64,000 bases of DNA from Deltaproteobacteria bacterium (GTDB lineage: Bacteria; Myxococcota_A; Polyangia; Nannocystales; Nannocystaceae), in contig JADJEE010000001.1 of the NCBI GenBank assembly GCA_016709225.1, positions 2,852,001-2,916,000 on the forward strand, written 5' to 3'. The notes beneath the pieces were generated by a model that worked only from the letters and a program-made list of their open reading frames with translations, was not told where the DNA came from and did not search any database. Both the position numbers and the translations under genes were made by a program. This document shows, piece by piece, positions 17,808 to 26,246 of this stretch. The stretch's first letter is position 1. The number at the start of each line of letters is the position of its first letter.

Positions 17808-18432
17808 GCCCCGACCGCTGCGCTTGATGGTGTACGACCGCACCTGTCGCGGCGGTCCGTGGCTACCCGGCCTCTCGCACGCGTGGTGGTCCGGTGCACG
17901 CCTCTACAAGGCGCTGGGCCGGCTCGACGCGTATCGCGGCGTGGGCTCGTGGGACGAGGCGCTCGACTGGCTCGCCAGCCACGAGCCCGAGCGACCGATC
18001 GCGGAGATCCAGTACTGGGGGCACGGCAAGTGGGGCGCCGCGCGGGTCGCCACCCAACCGCTCGACGAGGACGCGCTGCGTCGCGGCCACGGCCTGCGCA
18101 CGCGCCTCGATCGGGTCGCGGCCCGCATGTGTCGCGGCGACGCCGGCCTGCTGTGGTTTCGCACCTGCGAGACCTTCGGTGCGCGCCCCGGTCATCGCTT
18201 CGCGCAGCACCTCGCCGAGCTCATCGGCTGCCGCGTCGCGGGCCACACCTACATCATCGGGCACTGGCAGAGCGGACTGCACTCGTTGCTGCCGGGCGAG
18301 ACGCCGTCGTGGTCGGACGAAGAGGCACTGCTGGACGGGACCCCGGACGCGCCGCGTCGCGCCGCGTGGTCGCGCCTCCGCGCGCCCAACACGATCACGT
18401 TCCTGCACGGACGGATCCCGTCCGGCTACTGA
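17794..18432 (+). CDS. Small DUF4347-like protein, coupled to the upstream modular protein
   Basis: The 212-residue protein has a pattern seen in DUF4347 and related His-Cys domains: a strand ending in WGHGKWG (H77, G78), a helix, then LLWFRTCETFG (C125) followed by GHRFAQHLAELIGCRVAGHT. His-Gly plus a Cys after a hydrophobic strand is also the layout of clan CD (caspase-like) peptidases, so H77 and C125 could be a catalytic dyad; this is inference. No signal peptide or membrane helix is seen. ATG 17794 lies inside the last codons of the upstream gene (14-base overlap), which strongly suggests coupled translation and a shared task. It converges on the MepA-like gene with a 10-base gap. Confidence 0.8.
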   Translation: MATVEPRPLRLMVYDRTCRGGPWLPGLSHAWWSGARLYKALGRLDAYRGVGSWDEALDWLASHEPERPIAEIQYWGHGKWGAARVATQPLDEDALRRGHGLRTRLDRVAARMCRGDAGLLWFRTCETFGARPGHRFAQHLAELIGCRVAGHTYIIGHWQSGLHSLLPGETPSWSDEEALLDGTPDAPRRAAWSRLRAPNTITFLHGRIPSGY

Positions 18433-18442
18433 CCGCGGCGCG

Positions 18443-19552
18443 CTACAGCGCCTCGACCGAGCTGCTGCGACAGCGGAGGTTGCCGTCCTCGCACGCGAAG
18501 CGCACGTGCATGTGGTCGCGGTGGCCGTGCTCGTGCTTCACGATGGTGTGCACGCGGGCGTCGGGGTTGGCGGCGCTGAAGATTCGCTCGACCTCCTCGC
18601 GCGACACGTGCTTGGCGGCCTCGCGCGCGAGCACCCGCTGCAGCTTCGCGCTGATGAAGATCTGCTGCACGTCGCCGGTCGCGATGAGGGCCTGCACGAA
18701 CGCCCACGTGCGGGGGGCGTCGATCGAGCTCTCGGTCGCCGCGCGCCAGAAGCGTTCGCCCTCGGGCGCGGGATCCTTGAGCACGTAACCGATGTCGACG
18801 TCGCGACCGCTGCGGTGCGAGACGTGGGGATCGATGTGACCGCCGCTGCGACGCGAGAGCTCACCGATGCGCAGCGCGGGCGCGCTGGGATCGGCGGCCG
18901 CATAGGCGCGCATGGCCGTGAGCAGCGCGGTGATCGTCGTCGCGGATCCGAACGCGCGCGGCCGATGCTCGCGCAGGCGCCACGCCGGCCCCTCGGGTAG
19001 CGGGATCCCACGCAACAGGTGGCCCTTGTTCGGCGCGCCGACGGACTGGGTCGGCTTGCGGGGGTCGGCGACGTGCACGACCAGGCGCGTGCCGGCATCG
19101 ACCCATGCGTCGGCGTCGTAGCCGGGGTTGAGCTCGCGGAGATCCTTGGGCCACATGCCCCAGTTGCCCGCGACGTCGACCAGCGGCATGCGACGCTCGA
19201 CGGTCCAGCGCACCTGCAGCAGCTCGTCGGGGCCGACCGCGTCGGCGGGCGGTGCGACGATGGGCTCGAGCGCGGGCTCGGGTGGCGCGTCGGCGACTGC
19301 TGCCGCCGCGCGGGTGGTGGCCGCGAGCGCGGCGAGGTTGGGGAACACCGGCGCCTGCGGTGCCGCGCGCAGGGGCTCGGGCGCGCGTCGGGCCTGTGCC
19401 GCGGGCACGGCGACCGCAGGAGCACCGCCGATGGCGGTGGCAAGCGCCACGGTGGCGGCTGGCGTCGGCGTTTCGGCCGGCTCGAGGTGCCACGCGCCGA
19501 GGGCGAGCACCGCGAACAGACCGACGATCGCGTGTCGTCGCAGTCCCATCAC
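18443..19552 (-). CDS. mepA: Penicillin-insensitive murein endopeptidase-like protein (M74)
   Basis: The 369-residue exported protein ends in an M74 (MepA, LAS-type) peptidase domain: SHRSGRDVDIGY supplies metal-binding His and Asp and HGHRDHMHVRF the HxH motif. MepA enzymes cut D-Ala-meso-DAP cross-links in peptidoglycan. An N-terminal membrane anchor or signal (VGLFAVLALGAWHL) is followed by a Pro/Ala linker and a LysM-like domain at about 115-165 (VDVAGNWG, DLRELNPGYDADAWVDAGTRLVV), which would bind cell wall; LysM plus M74 is not the E. coli layout. GTG 19552 is chosen over ATG 19549 because a TATCGT element lies 7 bases before it. Confidence 0.88.
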   Translation of the reverse strand: MMGLRRHAIVGLFAVLALGAWHLEPAETPTPAATVALATAIGGAPAVAVPAAQARRAPEPLRAAPQAPVFPNLAALAATTRAAAAVADAPPEPALEPIVAPPADAVGPDELLQVRWTVERRMPLVDVAGNWGMWPKDLRELNPGYDADAWVDAGTRLVVHVADPRKPTQSVGAPNKGHLLRGIPLPEGPAWRLREHRPRAFGSATTITALLTAMRAYAAADPSAPALRIGELSRRSGGHIDPHVSHRSGRDVDIGYVLKDPAPEGERFWRAATESSIDAPRTWAFVQALIATGDVQQIFISAKLQRVLAREAAKHVSREEVERIFSAANPDARVHTIVKHEHGHRDHMHVRFACEDGNLRCRSSSVEAL

Positions 19553-19559
19553 GGATGGA

Positions 19560-19565
19560 ACGATA
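19560..19565 (-). promoter_or_regulatory. -10-like TATCGT, 7 bases before the mepA-like GTG
   Basis: TATCGT on the minus strand ends 7 bases before GTG 19552, the spacing expected for a leaderless message. The surrounding 19553-19836 intergenic stretch holds no other gene I can support. Confidence 0.5.
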
Positions 19566-19836
19566 CGGCACCGCATGCGACCCGCGAAACCCCAACGGGA
19601 CCGAAAAGCGACCGCTGCAGCCCCCATGCAGCGCGATGACGCAGGGGAACCACGCACGACTTCGGGCCCTGGATCACGCGATTTTCAACGCGACGATCCC
19701 AGGATCGATCACCGTTCGATCGTGGGCAGGATTCGGGAACCAATCGAGGTCGCAGACGTACGTCCGATGTACGACCCGCGCTCCACCCTCGCGCCGTTGG
19801 TCGCCGCCGACGCCGCACGAGGACCTCGAGGGCCCA

Positions 19837-20949
19837 TCAGGGCGCCGGCGAGTCGTCGGCACGCAGCGCCGCATGCAGCCGCGTTCGCATCGCGATCGAC
19901 TCGGGTGCACCGGCGATCTGCACCTGCGCCCGTGTCACGCCGTCGACGTCGGCAGTCGCCGCGTGCGGGAGCACGTGATCGTCGCGCAGCACCAACGTCG
20001 CCGTGCCAGCGCCGCTGGCGGCCTCGATGATCATCGGCGTCGCGCGATCGAGCGCCACGGTCGCGGCCGCGGCGTCGTCGGTGATCGCGACGTGACGCGT
20101 CGTGATCGACACCGTCGCGCCGTGCTCGTCGAGCGCGGTCAGGTGATGTTCGCGGGTCTGCTGCAGTGTGGCGCCCTCGCGCCGCACCGTCTGTGTCACG
20201 GTCCAACGCGCACCGACGCCGATCGGCGCGCGGGGCATCACCGGCAGCAGCTCCTGCAGCGCAGCGACCAGGCCACCCCGCTCGGGCGCGAGCTCGCGGG
20301 CGCCACCGTCGGCGCTCGAGCTCAGCTCCAGCCGCCCCAGTCGCCCGTCGGCACCGAGCTCGAGGGTGCCGGAGGTCGTGCGCAGCTCGTCGGCCACCCG
20401 CGTCAACGCCTGCTGCACGCGCGGCGTCGCGACGGCACCGTCGACGCTCGGCACCTGCACGTCGGTCACCGACAGCGCGAGCGCGGACGCCTCGCGACCG
20501 GTGCTCACCACCTCGCACAGCAGCGAGACCGTGAGCGCGGGGATCGTCGTCGACGGCACCACGCGGGTGCCGAGCGCGAGCGCGACCTCGAGCCCCAGCG
20601 ACAGCTGCACCTGCTCGCGTTGTCCCTTGCGGGCCCGCCACGCGACGACGCGGCGTGGCTCGGCCCCCGCGTCGTCGAGCACGAGGCCCTCGGGCGCGGC
20701 AGCGCGACGCGGCAGCGCGACGAACTCCGCGGCCAGCGGGGCCGGCTCGGCGGCGGCCGGCTCGGCGGCGACGGCGACGGGCCGGGTCGGCGCGGGCGCG
20801 GGTGCCGAAGCGACGACGGCGGGTGCCGGTGCGGACTCGCCGGTCGCGTTCGTCGCGACGCGGGCGCGGGCGTGCGTGCCGTCGTCGACCTCGCACACGC
20901 ACGCGGCCACCACCAGTCCCACCACTGCGATCGTACGCGCGGCCGTCAC
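19837..20949 (-). CDS. Hypothetical lipoprotein
   Basis: The 370-residue protein starts at GTG 20949, giving a signal sequence with lipobox VAAC and lipid Cys at residue 17. An Ala/Pro-rich linker follows to about residue 75. The rest is a beta-rich domain with no Cys pairs and alternating hydrophobic strands, for example ATVSITTRHVAIT; DUF-type periplasmic proteins with long strands look similar, but I recognise no family. It lies 11 bases downstream of the protease gene on the same strand and is probably co-transcribed. A longer frame runs up to 21063 but would overlap the protease gene and hide the signal peptide. Confidence 0.75.
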   Translation of the reverse strand: MTAARTIAVVGLVVAACVCEVDDGTHARARVATNATGESAPAPAVVASAPAPAPTRPVAVAAEPAAAEPAPLAAEFVALPRRAAAPEGLVLDDAGAEPRRVVAWRARKGQREQVQLSLGLEVALALGTRVVPSTTIPALTVSLLCEVVSTGREASALALSVTDVQVPSVDGAVATPRVQQALTRVADELRTTSGTLELGADGRLGRLELSSSADGGARELAPERGGLVAALQELLPVMPRAPIGVGARWTVTQTVRREGATLQQTREHHLTALDEHGATVSITTRHVAITDDAAAATVALDRATPMIIEAASGAGTATLVLRDDHVLPHAATADVDGVTRAQVQIAGAPESIAMRTRLHAALRADDSPAP

Positions 20950-20957
20950 CGCCGCGC

Positions 20958-20963
20958 ACGCTA
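20958..20963 (-). promoter_or_regulatory. -10-like TAGCGT, 8 bases before GTG 20949
   Basis: The element fits TAnnnT with 8-base spacing, but its TAG is also the stop codon of the upstream protease gene, so it may be coincidence. Confidence 0.25.
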
Positions 20964-22388
20964 GCACACCGGCGCCGCGCGACGCCGTCGTCGCGCGCAC
21001 GCCCACACCAGCAGCCCCGCGACCCACCCATCGCCGCCGGCACCGGTGGAGCGACAGCCGCACCCCTGCGCGTCGGCGTCGAGTCCGAAGCCCGGCGGTA
21101 GCACGCCGCCCGCCGGCGCGTCGTCGGTGGTGTCGCCGACGCCGTCACCCTCGCCGCCACCGACGCTGCCATCGCCGTCGCCGCCGTCCTCGGCCGAGGG
21201 CGGCCGCTCGTCGACGCCGATCTCGACCGCGACCGCCTCGCCGAGGTTGCCGGCGAGATCGGTGGCCGTGGCCCCGAGCGTGTACACGCCGGGCTCGAGG
21301 TCGACGGCGTATTGGTAGGGCGCGCTGGCGTCGGGCTGCAGGGCAGTGCCGTCGATGGTGAGCACGACCTGCTGCACCCCGGTGCCGTCGCCGTCGTCCG
21401 CCGCGAGATCGACCAGTACCCGCGCGCGACCGCTGCCGGAATCACTGAGCAGCATCGCTCCGTCGTCGGGCGCGACGATGGTCACCGTCGGCGCGTCGTC
21501 GTCGTCACCCGCGAACGGCGTGCCGCAGCTCGCCGACCACCCCGAGCGCGGGCCGGCGTCGCACGAGGGCCACGTGCCGCTGCCCTGCCCCGGCGTGAGT
21601 GGGAACTCCGTGCACGCAGGTCCCGGGTTCCACGTACCGTCGGCGTCGTGGCACGGCGTGAGATCGACACCGCTCTCCGACTCGAACCACGCCATGCCGG
21701 TGTGCATCATCGAGTACCAGCCGCCGCCACCACAGCCGTCACCGTACGAGGTGATGCCGAACGCTCGCCACGAGCCGTCGTCGAGCTGCACGAACACCGG
21801 ACCACCCGAGTCGCCCTGGCAAGTGTCGACTCCGTTGCCCCCGACGAAGGCCTCGTCGTTCTGGATGTAGCCGAAGCTGGCCTTGGCCTCGTACTTCACG
21901 CCGAAGTTGCCGTCGTCGGTGTTGCCGAAGCCGACCAACCACACCTCCTGCCCGCTGACCAACAGCTCGGTCTCGCAGCCCATCAACGGCGGCGTCACGG
22001 CGATGTCGGTGACGGCCTCGGAGAGCTTGCAGAAGGCCCAGTCGTTGCCCGCACCTGGACCGCCGCCGGGATAGACCTCGCAGAACGCCGGCGACACCGA
22101 GCGTCCCTGCTCGTAGATCGAGTTGCCGAAGAACACCTCGTCGATCTGCCCGCAGTGCGCGGCGTAGATCACGACCTCGGGGTGCACCAGCGTGCCCGTA
22201 CAGCCGCCCAACGACACCGTGGTCGGCCACGAACACTCCGCCGACGGTCCGCCGCCATAGATGGGCTGCACCTCGGGTGGCGCGGTCAGCTGCGCCCCCG
22301 CGCTGGCGGTGGCGGGTGCGCCGAGCTGTGCCGACACGGTCATCGCAGCGATCGTGATCACGAGGTGTCGCGCGCGTGTGGTCCTCAT
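20961..22388 (-). CDS. Trypsin-like serine protease with MYXO-CTERM-like tail
   Basis: The 475-residue preproprotein has a Sec signal peptide (residues 1-31) and an S1-family protease domain: AAHC with H78, GNDW with D116, and GDSGGP with S194, so the triad is complete. Several Cys pairs match S1 disulfides. A Cys-containing segment (about 240-290), an Ig-like/cadherin-like domain (PTVTIVAPDDGAMLL, about 300-390) and a Gly/Asp linker follow. The last 40 residues are GCGC, a hydrophobic helix (GWVAGLLVWACA) and five Arg, which is the plan of the MYXO-CTERM sorting signal (Cys-containing motif, helix, basic end). The enzyme is thus probably anchored and then processed at the cell surface. Confidence 0.93.
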   Translation of the reverse strand: MRTTRARHLVITIAAMTVSAQLGAPATASAGAQLTAPPEVQPIYGGGPSAECSWPTTVSLGGCTGTLVHPEVVIYAAHCGQIDEVFFGNSIYEQGRSVSPAFCEVYPGGGPGAGNDWAFCKLSEAVTDIAVTPPLMGCETELLVSGQEVWLVGFGNTDDGNFGVKYEAKASFGYIQNDEAFVGGNGVDTCQGDSGGPVFVQLDDGSWRAFGITSYGDGCGGGGWYSMMHTGMAWFESESGVDLTPCHDADGTWNPGPACTEFPLTPGQGSGTWPSCDAGPRSGWSASCGTPFAGDDDDAPTVTIVAPDDGAMLLSDSGSGRARVLVDLAADDGDGTGVQQVVLTIDGTALQPDASAPYQYAVDLEPGVYTLGATATDLAGNLGEAVAVEIGVDERPPSAEDGGDGDGSVGGGEGDGVGDTTDDAPAGGVLPPGFGLDADAQGCGCRSTGAGGDGWVAGLLVWACARRRRRAAPVC

Positions 22389-22500
22389 CGCGCACGATCT
22401 TCGACAGCCCGCGACACCGCCCGCAAGGCGTGGGGCGCTGGTCGAGACGATCGTGCAAGTCGATCAGTCGCAGCCCCGCACCCGCCACCCGGTTTGCGCG

Positions 22501-22535
22501 AGTTGCCCCGCGAAGCCGCCCCCGCGCGGGCAACT
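22501..22535 (-). terminator. Hairpin AGTTGCCC/GGGCAACT downstream of upp
   Basis: AGTTGCCC (22501-22508) and GGGCAACT (22528-22535) form a perfect 8-base-pair stem, extended by CGCG/CGCG with one bulge. It lies 62 bases past the upp stop. There is no T-run, so it is a candidate terminator or processing structure only. Confidence 0.4.
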
Positions 22536-22596
22536 TGCCCAACGTCGGCGACATCATCGCGGACCCGCTCCGGGGGCCGCGACGACGGCGGGGGCC

Positions 22597-23229
22597 TCAC
22601 TTGGTGCCGAACAACCGATCGCCGGCATCGCCGAGCCCCGGCACGATGTAGCCGTGGTCGTCGAGGCGTTCGTCGATCGCCGGCGTATAGATCTCGACGT
22701 CGGGGTGGGCTGCGCTGAGCGTGCGGATGCCCTCGGGCGCGGCCAACAGGCACACGAACTTGATGTGGCGCGCGCCGGTCTGCTTGATGCGCGTGACCGC
22801 AGCGACGATGGAGTTGCCGGTCGCAAGCATCGGATCGACGAGGATCACCTGGCGAGTGTCCATGCTGGCCGGCACCTTGAAGTAGTACTCGATCGGCTGC
22901 AGCGTCTTGGGGTCGCGGTAGAGCCCGATGTGTCCGACCCGCGCGGCCGGCAGCACCTTGAGGATGCCGTCGAGCATGCCGGTGCCGGCGCGCAGCACCG
23001 ACACCAGGACGACCTTCTTGCCGGCGACCATGGGCGCGCGGGTGACCGCGAGCGGGGTCTCGATCTCGACCAGCTCGGTCGGCAGATCACGGGTCACCTC
23101 GTACCCCATGAGCATCGCGATCTCTTCGAGCAGCGCGCGGAACTTCGTGGTGCTGGTGTCCTTGCACCGCATCAGCGTCAGCTTGTGGAGGATCAGCGGG
23201 TGTTCGATGACGTGGACGTTGGCGGACAT
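22597..23229 (-). CDS. upp: Uracil phosphoribosyltransferase
   Basis: The 210-residue enzyme makes UMP from uracil and PRPP (pyrimidine salvage, cytosol). It has the family length and the landmarks RAGTGMLDGIL, YYFKVP, the PRPP-binding DPMLATGNS and the uracil-binding C-terminal YIVPGLGDAGDRLFG. ATG 23229 is preceded by CAGGAG as ribosome binding site. A perfect 10-base-pair hairpin stands about 24 bases ahead of the start, which could regulate expression. Confidence 0.97.
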   Translation of the reverse strand: MSANVHVIEHPLILHKLTLMRCKDTSTTKFRALLEEIAMLMGYEVTRDLPTELVEIETPLAVTRAPMVAGKKVVLVSVLRAGTGMLDGILKVLPAARVGHIGLYRDPKTLQPIEYYFKVPASMDTRQVILVDPMLATGNSIVAAVTRIKQTGARHIKFVCLLAAPEGIRTLSAAHPDVEIYTPAIDERLDDHGYIVPGLGDAGDRLFGTK

Positions 23230-23252
23230 GGCCAGTGACGCTCCTGCCGGGG

Positions 23253-23279
23253 GCGGGCCCGTAGGTATCACGGGCCCGC
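23253..23279 (-). promoter_or_regulatory. Perfect 10-bp hairpin in the upp leader
   Basis: GCGGGCCCGT (23253-23262) and ACGGGCCCGC (23270-23279) pair perfectly around a 7-base loop, just before the upp ribosome binding site. It could be an attenuator, an RNA-binding site or the end of upstream transcription. There is no U-tract. Confidence 0.5.
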
Positions 23280-23328
23280 AGGCGGTGCGCTCGCATCGTT
23301 CGCGCCCGCCGGCTGCGGCCTGCCCGCG

Positions 23329-23372
23329 CCGCGTGCGACCCCGCAAACCGGGTCGGCCGCGGCCGCACGCGG
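23329..23372 (-). terminator. Nested hairpins between the methyltransferase gene and upp
   Basis: CCGCGTGCG (23329-23337) pairs with CGCACGCGG (23364-23372). An alternative inner stem, CGACCC (23336-23341) with GGGTCG (23350-23355), shares two bases with it. It starts 20 bases after the stop of the methyltransferase gene and may terminate it. Confidence 0.4.
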
Positions 23373-23392
23373 GGCTCCCGCTTGGACCCGCT

Positions 23393-24970
23393 TCAGGGTG
23401 GTCCGCCGTCGGCCAGCAGCGACGAGCGGTGCAGCTGCGCGAGCGTGCGCTCGATCGCATCCGCGAGCGCGGCGGCCTGCCGCTGCGGTGACACGTCGAC
23501 GCCCTCGGGCAGCACCACCGAGATGGCGCCGCGGGCCAGCAGCTGCATCGCCTTGGCGAGCAGCCCGGCGTGATCACGGGTGCCGTCGCAGGCGGCCAGC
23601 AGCTCGATCCCGAAGCCGTCGAGCGCGACACGCTGATGGCGAAGACTGGTCGCGGCGCCCGAGCTCCGCGCTTGCGCGCGCGCGACCGCCGGGGCCCACG
23701 GCCGCTGCGGTAGCGCGGTGGGGGCCCCGCACGGCTCGCAGCGGACGTCGAGACCCGAGCCCGAGATCACGCACTCGAGCAGGTCGGCGGCGAGCTCCGA
23801 CTCGGCGCCCTCGGAGATGGCGATGCCAGATTCCCGCAGCAGCGTGGCGGCGCGTGCATGCAGCGTCGCGAAGTCGAGCTCGCGCGGCCAGCTGCGCTGC
23901 AGGCACGCCAGCGCGGCCTTGGTGATCGATCGCCCGCTGCTGATGCGACGCTCCTCGGCGTCGACGAAGCTGTGAACGACGCCGGGCCACAGGTCGATCG
24001 CCTCGCCCGCCGCGGTCGGCGGCAGGCCGAAACGAAGCCCGTGCATGCGTGCCGGCGACAGCGCGCGGTGGGGCGTGCGCTCGCCGTGGCACACCAGCGA
24101 CGCGCGGAACTGCCGATTGCGCACGAAGTCGAGGTACTGCTCCATGTGCACGAGATCCGGCGCGATGCGATCGAGCGTGCGCCGCACGTCGTCGGAGAGC
24201 TCGCGCGAGAGCATCGTGTGCAGGTCGCTCTCGCAGAGGTAGCGTAGGCCGTGCTGCGCGAGTCGGTCGACGAACTCGTGGAAGTACAGCGGCTGATTGC
24301 ACTCCTCGAGGTGCTCGTGGAAGAGGTAGTCGTCGCTGGCGTGCTCGAGCAGCGCCAGCTCCTTGCGCAGCTGCAGCGCGTGGGGCTGGTGATCGTGGCC
24401 GGCCACGCTGCGCGCCAGGAAGTCGACCAGCGCGCGCGCCTGGTCGATGGCGGCCGCGGGGGAAGCGATGCCGCGCACGTGCCAGCGCATCATGTCGCGC
24501 ACCATCTCGCGCATGCGCCAGCCGGGATAGGTGTTGTAGCTGATGAAGGCGACGCCATCGGAGGTCAGCCGCTCGCGACAGATGGCGAGGATCTTGTCCT
24601 GCACCTCGCGCGGCACCCACGAGTAGACGCCGTGACAGATCACGTAGTCGAACTGGCCCCAGCGCTCGTCGACGTCGAGGATGCTCGCGGCGTGCAGCTC
24701 GAGGTTGCCCAGCTGCGCGGCCGCGGCGAGCTCGCGCGCGCGCTCGATCTGGCGCGGCGAGAGATCGACGCCGACGAAGCGAGCCTGCGGCAGCAGCTCG
24801 GCCATCGGCAGCAGGTTGCCGCCGCTGGCGCAGCCCAGCTCGAGCACCCGCGCGGTGGTCGGCGACGGCGGCTCCAGGCCGAACAGCCGCGCCAGCGTCG
24901 CGAGCCGATCGGGGTGCGTGCGGGCATAGGGATGGCTGGTGTAGGGGACCTCGTCGTAGCGGTTGCTCAT
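23393..24970 (-). CDS. SAM-dependent methyltransferase with regulatory domain
   Basis: The 525-residue protein starts with a class I methyltransferase fold: motif I VLELGCASGGN (about 42-52), acidic motif II VGVDLS and motif IV-like DYVICHGVYSWV. A second region (about 220-300; LHTMLSRELSDDVRRTLDRI) matches the methyltransferase regulatory domain found in Rickettsia-type protein lysine methyltransferases, and the C-terminus is a further 150 residues of helices. Members methylate Lys on outer-membrane or secreted proteins; that substrate class is inference here. Start ATG 24970 overlaps the stop of the upstream gene by ATGA. Confidence 0.88.
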   Translation of the reverse strand: MSNRYDEVPYTSHPYARTHPDRLATLARLFGLEPPSPTTARVLELGCASGGNLLPMAELLPQARFVGVDLSPRQIERARELAAAAQLGNLELHAASILDVDERWGQFDYVICHGVYSWVPREVQDKILAICRERLTSDGVAFISYNTYPGWRMREMVRDMMRWHVRGIASPAAAIDQARALVDFLARSVAGHDHQPHALQLRKELALLEHASDDYLFHEHLEECNQPLYFHEFVDRLAQHGLRYLCESDLHTMLSRELSDDVRRTLDRIAPDLVHMEQYLDFVRNRQFRASLVCHGERTPHRALSPARMHGLRFGLPPTAAGEAIDLWPGVVHSFVDAEERRISSGRSITKAALACLQRSWPRELDFATLHARAATLLRESGIAISEGAESELAADLLECVISGSGLDVRCEPCGAPTALPQRPWAPAVARAQARSSGAATSLRHQRVALDGFGIELLAACDGTRDHAGLLAKAMQLLARGAISVVLPEGVDVSPQRQAAALADAIERTLAQLHRSSLLADGGPP

Positions 24971-26220
24971 CGCGTTCGTGCTCCCCGCTTCGCGCGCGCG
25001 CGCGGACCGGTCAGCTGGAACCATAGTGCCGCCTCGACGCCGACCACGAACTCGAGGCCACCGATCGCGAACAACGGCGCGCCGTCGACCGGCTCACGCA
25101 CCCGCGCCGCGGCGCCCGATCGCAGCGCGCTCGCGGCCAGCTCGGCCGCCAGCCCCACGCGGGCCCGCATGCCACGCTCGGGCACCCGCCACGCATAGCC
25201 CACCGCGCCGCGCAGGGCCGCCCCCCACAGCACGGTGCGACCGCGACCGCGACTGCTCGCGAGCACCAAGCCGTGGCCGTTGGCGCGCACGCGCCAGGGC
25301 TCGAAGGTCGGTGCGATCGAGACCAGGTACTCGAGCGCGCCCACGCGTCCGACATAGCCGATGCGAGCGTCGAGGCGCGTGCGCACCAGTCGGTACTCGA
25401 GCGCGCTGTCGCCCAGCAGTCGCACCGACGCACCGACGGCGAGCCCGAACGGCGTGCGTACGTCGAGCCCTGCACGCCCTGCGAAATCGGGCGCTCCGCG
25501 ACGTGCCCGCGGGGCCGCACCGAGCAGCAGCGACGCATCGACGACCGGGCCCAGCTGCCAGCCGCGGGGCTCGGGCGGCAACGCCTCGTCGACCGCGTCG
25601 TCCTCGGGCGTCGCGCGTGGCGGCGGCGCGGGCTTCGACGCGCGGCCAGGCGCTGGGCTCGGTTCGCGCAGGGGCGGTCGGACCGGTGGCTGCGGCGGCG
25701 TCGGCTGCTGCAGCGTCGGCACCACCAGATCGGTGCGATCGGGCGGCAGGTCCTCGTCGACCGCCGCCGCGAGCAGCCCCGCGACCTCGACCGCGAGCAC
25801 GCGCGCGCGCCCACCCTCGCCGACCACCGCCTGCCGCACGTAGCCGCGACCATCGGAGGTGATGACGGCGATCGAGACCGGCACGTCGCCCACGGTCTCG
25901 CCCAGCACCTCGACGTAGACGTAGGCGCGCCCGGCCACCTGCGTGAAGGCGGCGGTGCTGTAGTCGAGCAGCTCCGCGTCCGGCCAGCGCGTGCGCAGCT
26001 CGGCCCGCAGCGCCGCAGGATCGACCGCGGTGCTGCGCACGATCACGGGCGCGTCACCGGCCGGCCGCGGCAGCGTGACGTCGGGTGCCGTCGCGGGGGC
26101 CGACGCCAGTGCGAGCGGAGCTCCCGCGCAAAGCCACGCTGCGATCACCCGGGCGACCCACACGCTCGCGGCAGGATCGCACGCGAGGACGCCACCCGTC
26201 ACCTCGGGCGGCGTCCTCAC
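24967..26220 (-). CDS. Hypothetical exported beta-barrel-like protein
   Basis: The 417-residue product has a signal peptide in its first 45 residues (WVARVIAAWLCAGAPLALASA), a globular part (about 60-160), a Pro/Arg/Ala linker (about 165-215) and a C-terminal region of amphipathic strands rich in aromatic and Gly residues (about 220-405), suggestive of an outer-membrane barrel. I do not recognise a family. GTG 26220 is the longest start; GTG 26163 would put the signal peptide right at the N-terminus and is equally possible. It overlaps the methyltransferase gene by ATGA, so the barrel-like protein might be that enzyme's substrate. Confidence 0.75.
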   Translation of the reverse strand: MRTPPEVTGGVLACDPAASVWVARVIAAWLCAGAPLALASAPATAPDVTLPRPAGDAPVIVRSTAVDPAALRAELRTRWPDAELLDYSTAAFTQVAGRAYVYVEVLGETVGDVPVSIAVITSDGRGYVRQAVVGEGGRARVLAVEVAGLLAAAVDEDLPPDRTDLVVPTLQQPTPPQPPVRPPLREPSPAPGRASKPAPPPRATPEDDAVDEALPPEPRGWQLGPVVDASLLLGAAPRARRGAPDFAGRAGLDVRTPFGLAVGASVRLLGDSALEYRLVRTRLDARIGYVGRVGALEYLVSIAPTFEPWRVRANGHGLVLASSRGRGRTVLWGAALRGAVGYAWRVPERGMRARVGLAAELAASALRSGAAARVREPVDGAPLFAIGGLEFVVGVEAALWFQLTGPRARAKRGARTR

Positions 26221-26246
26221 GGCGAGGGACGCGGGCGTTGCGGGCG

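Noticed and set aside
19553..19836. Possible small gene in the 284-base gap upstream of mepA
   Set aside because: No frame with a start signal or plausible composition; only short repeats of GATC and GTACG are seen.
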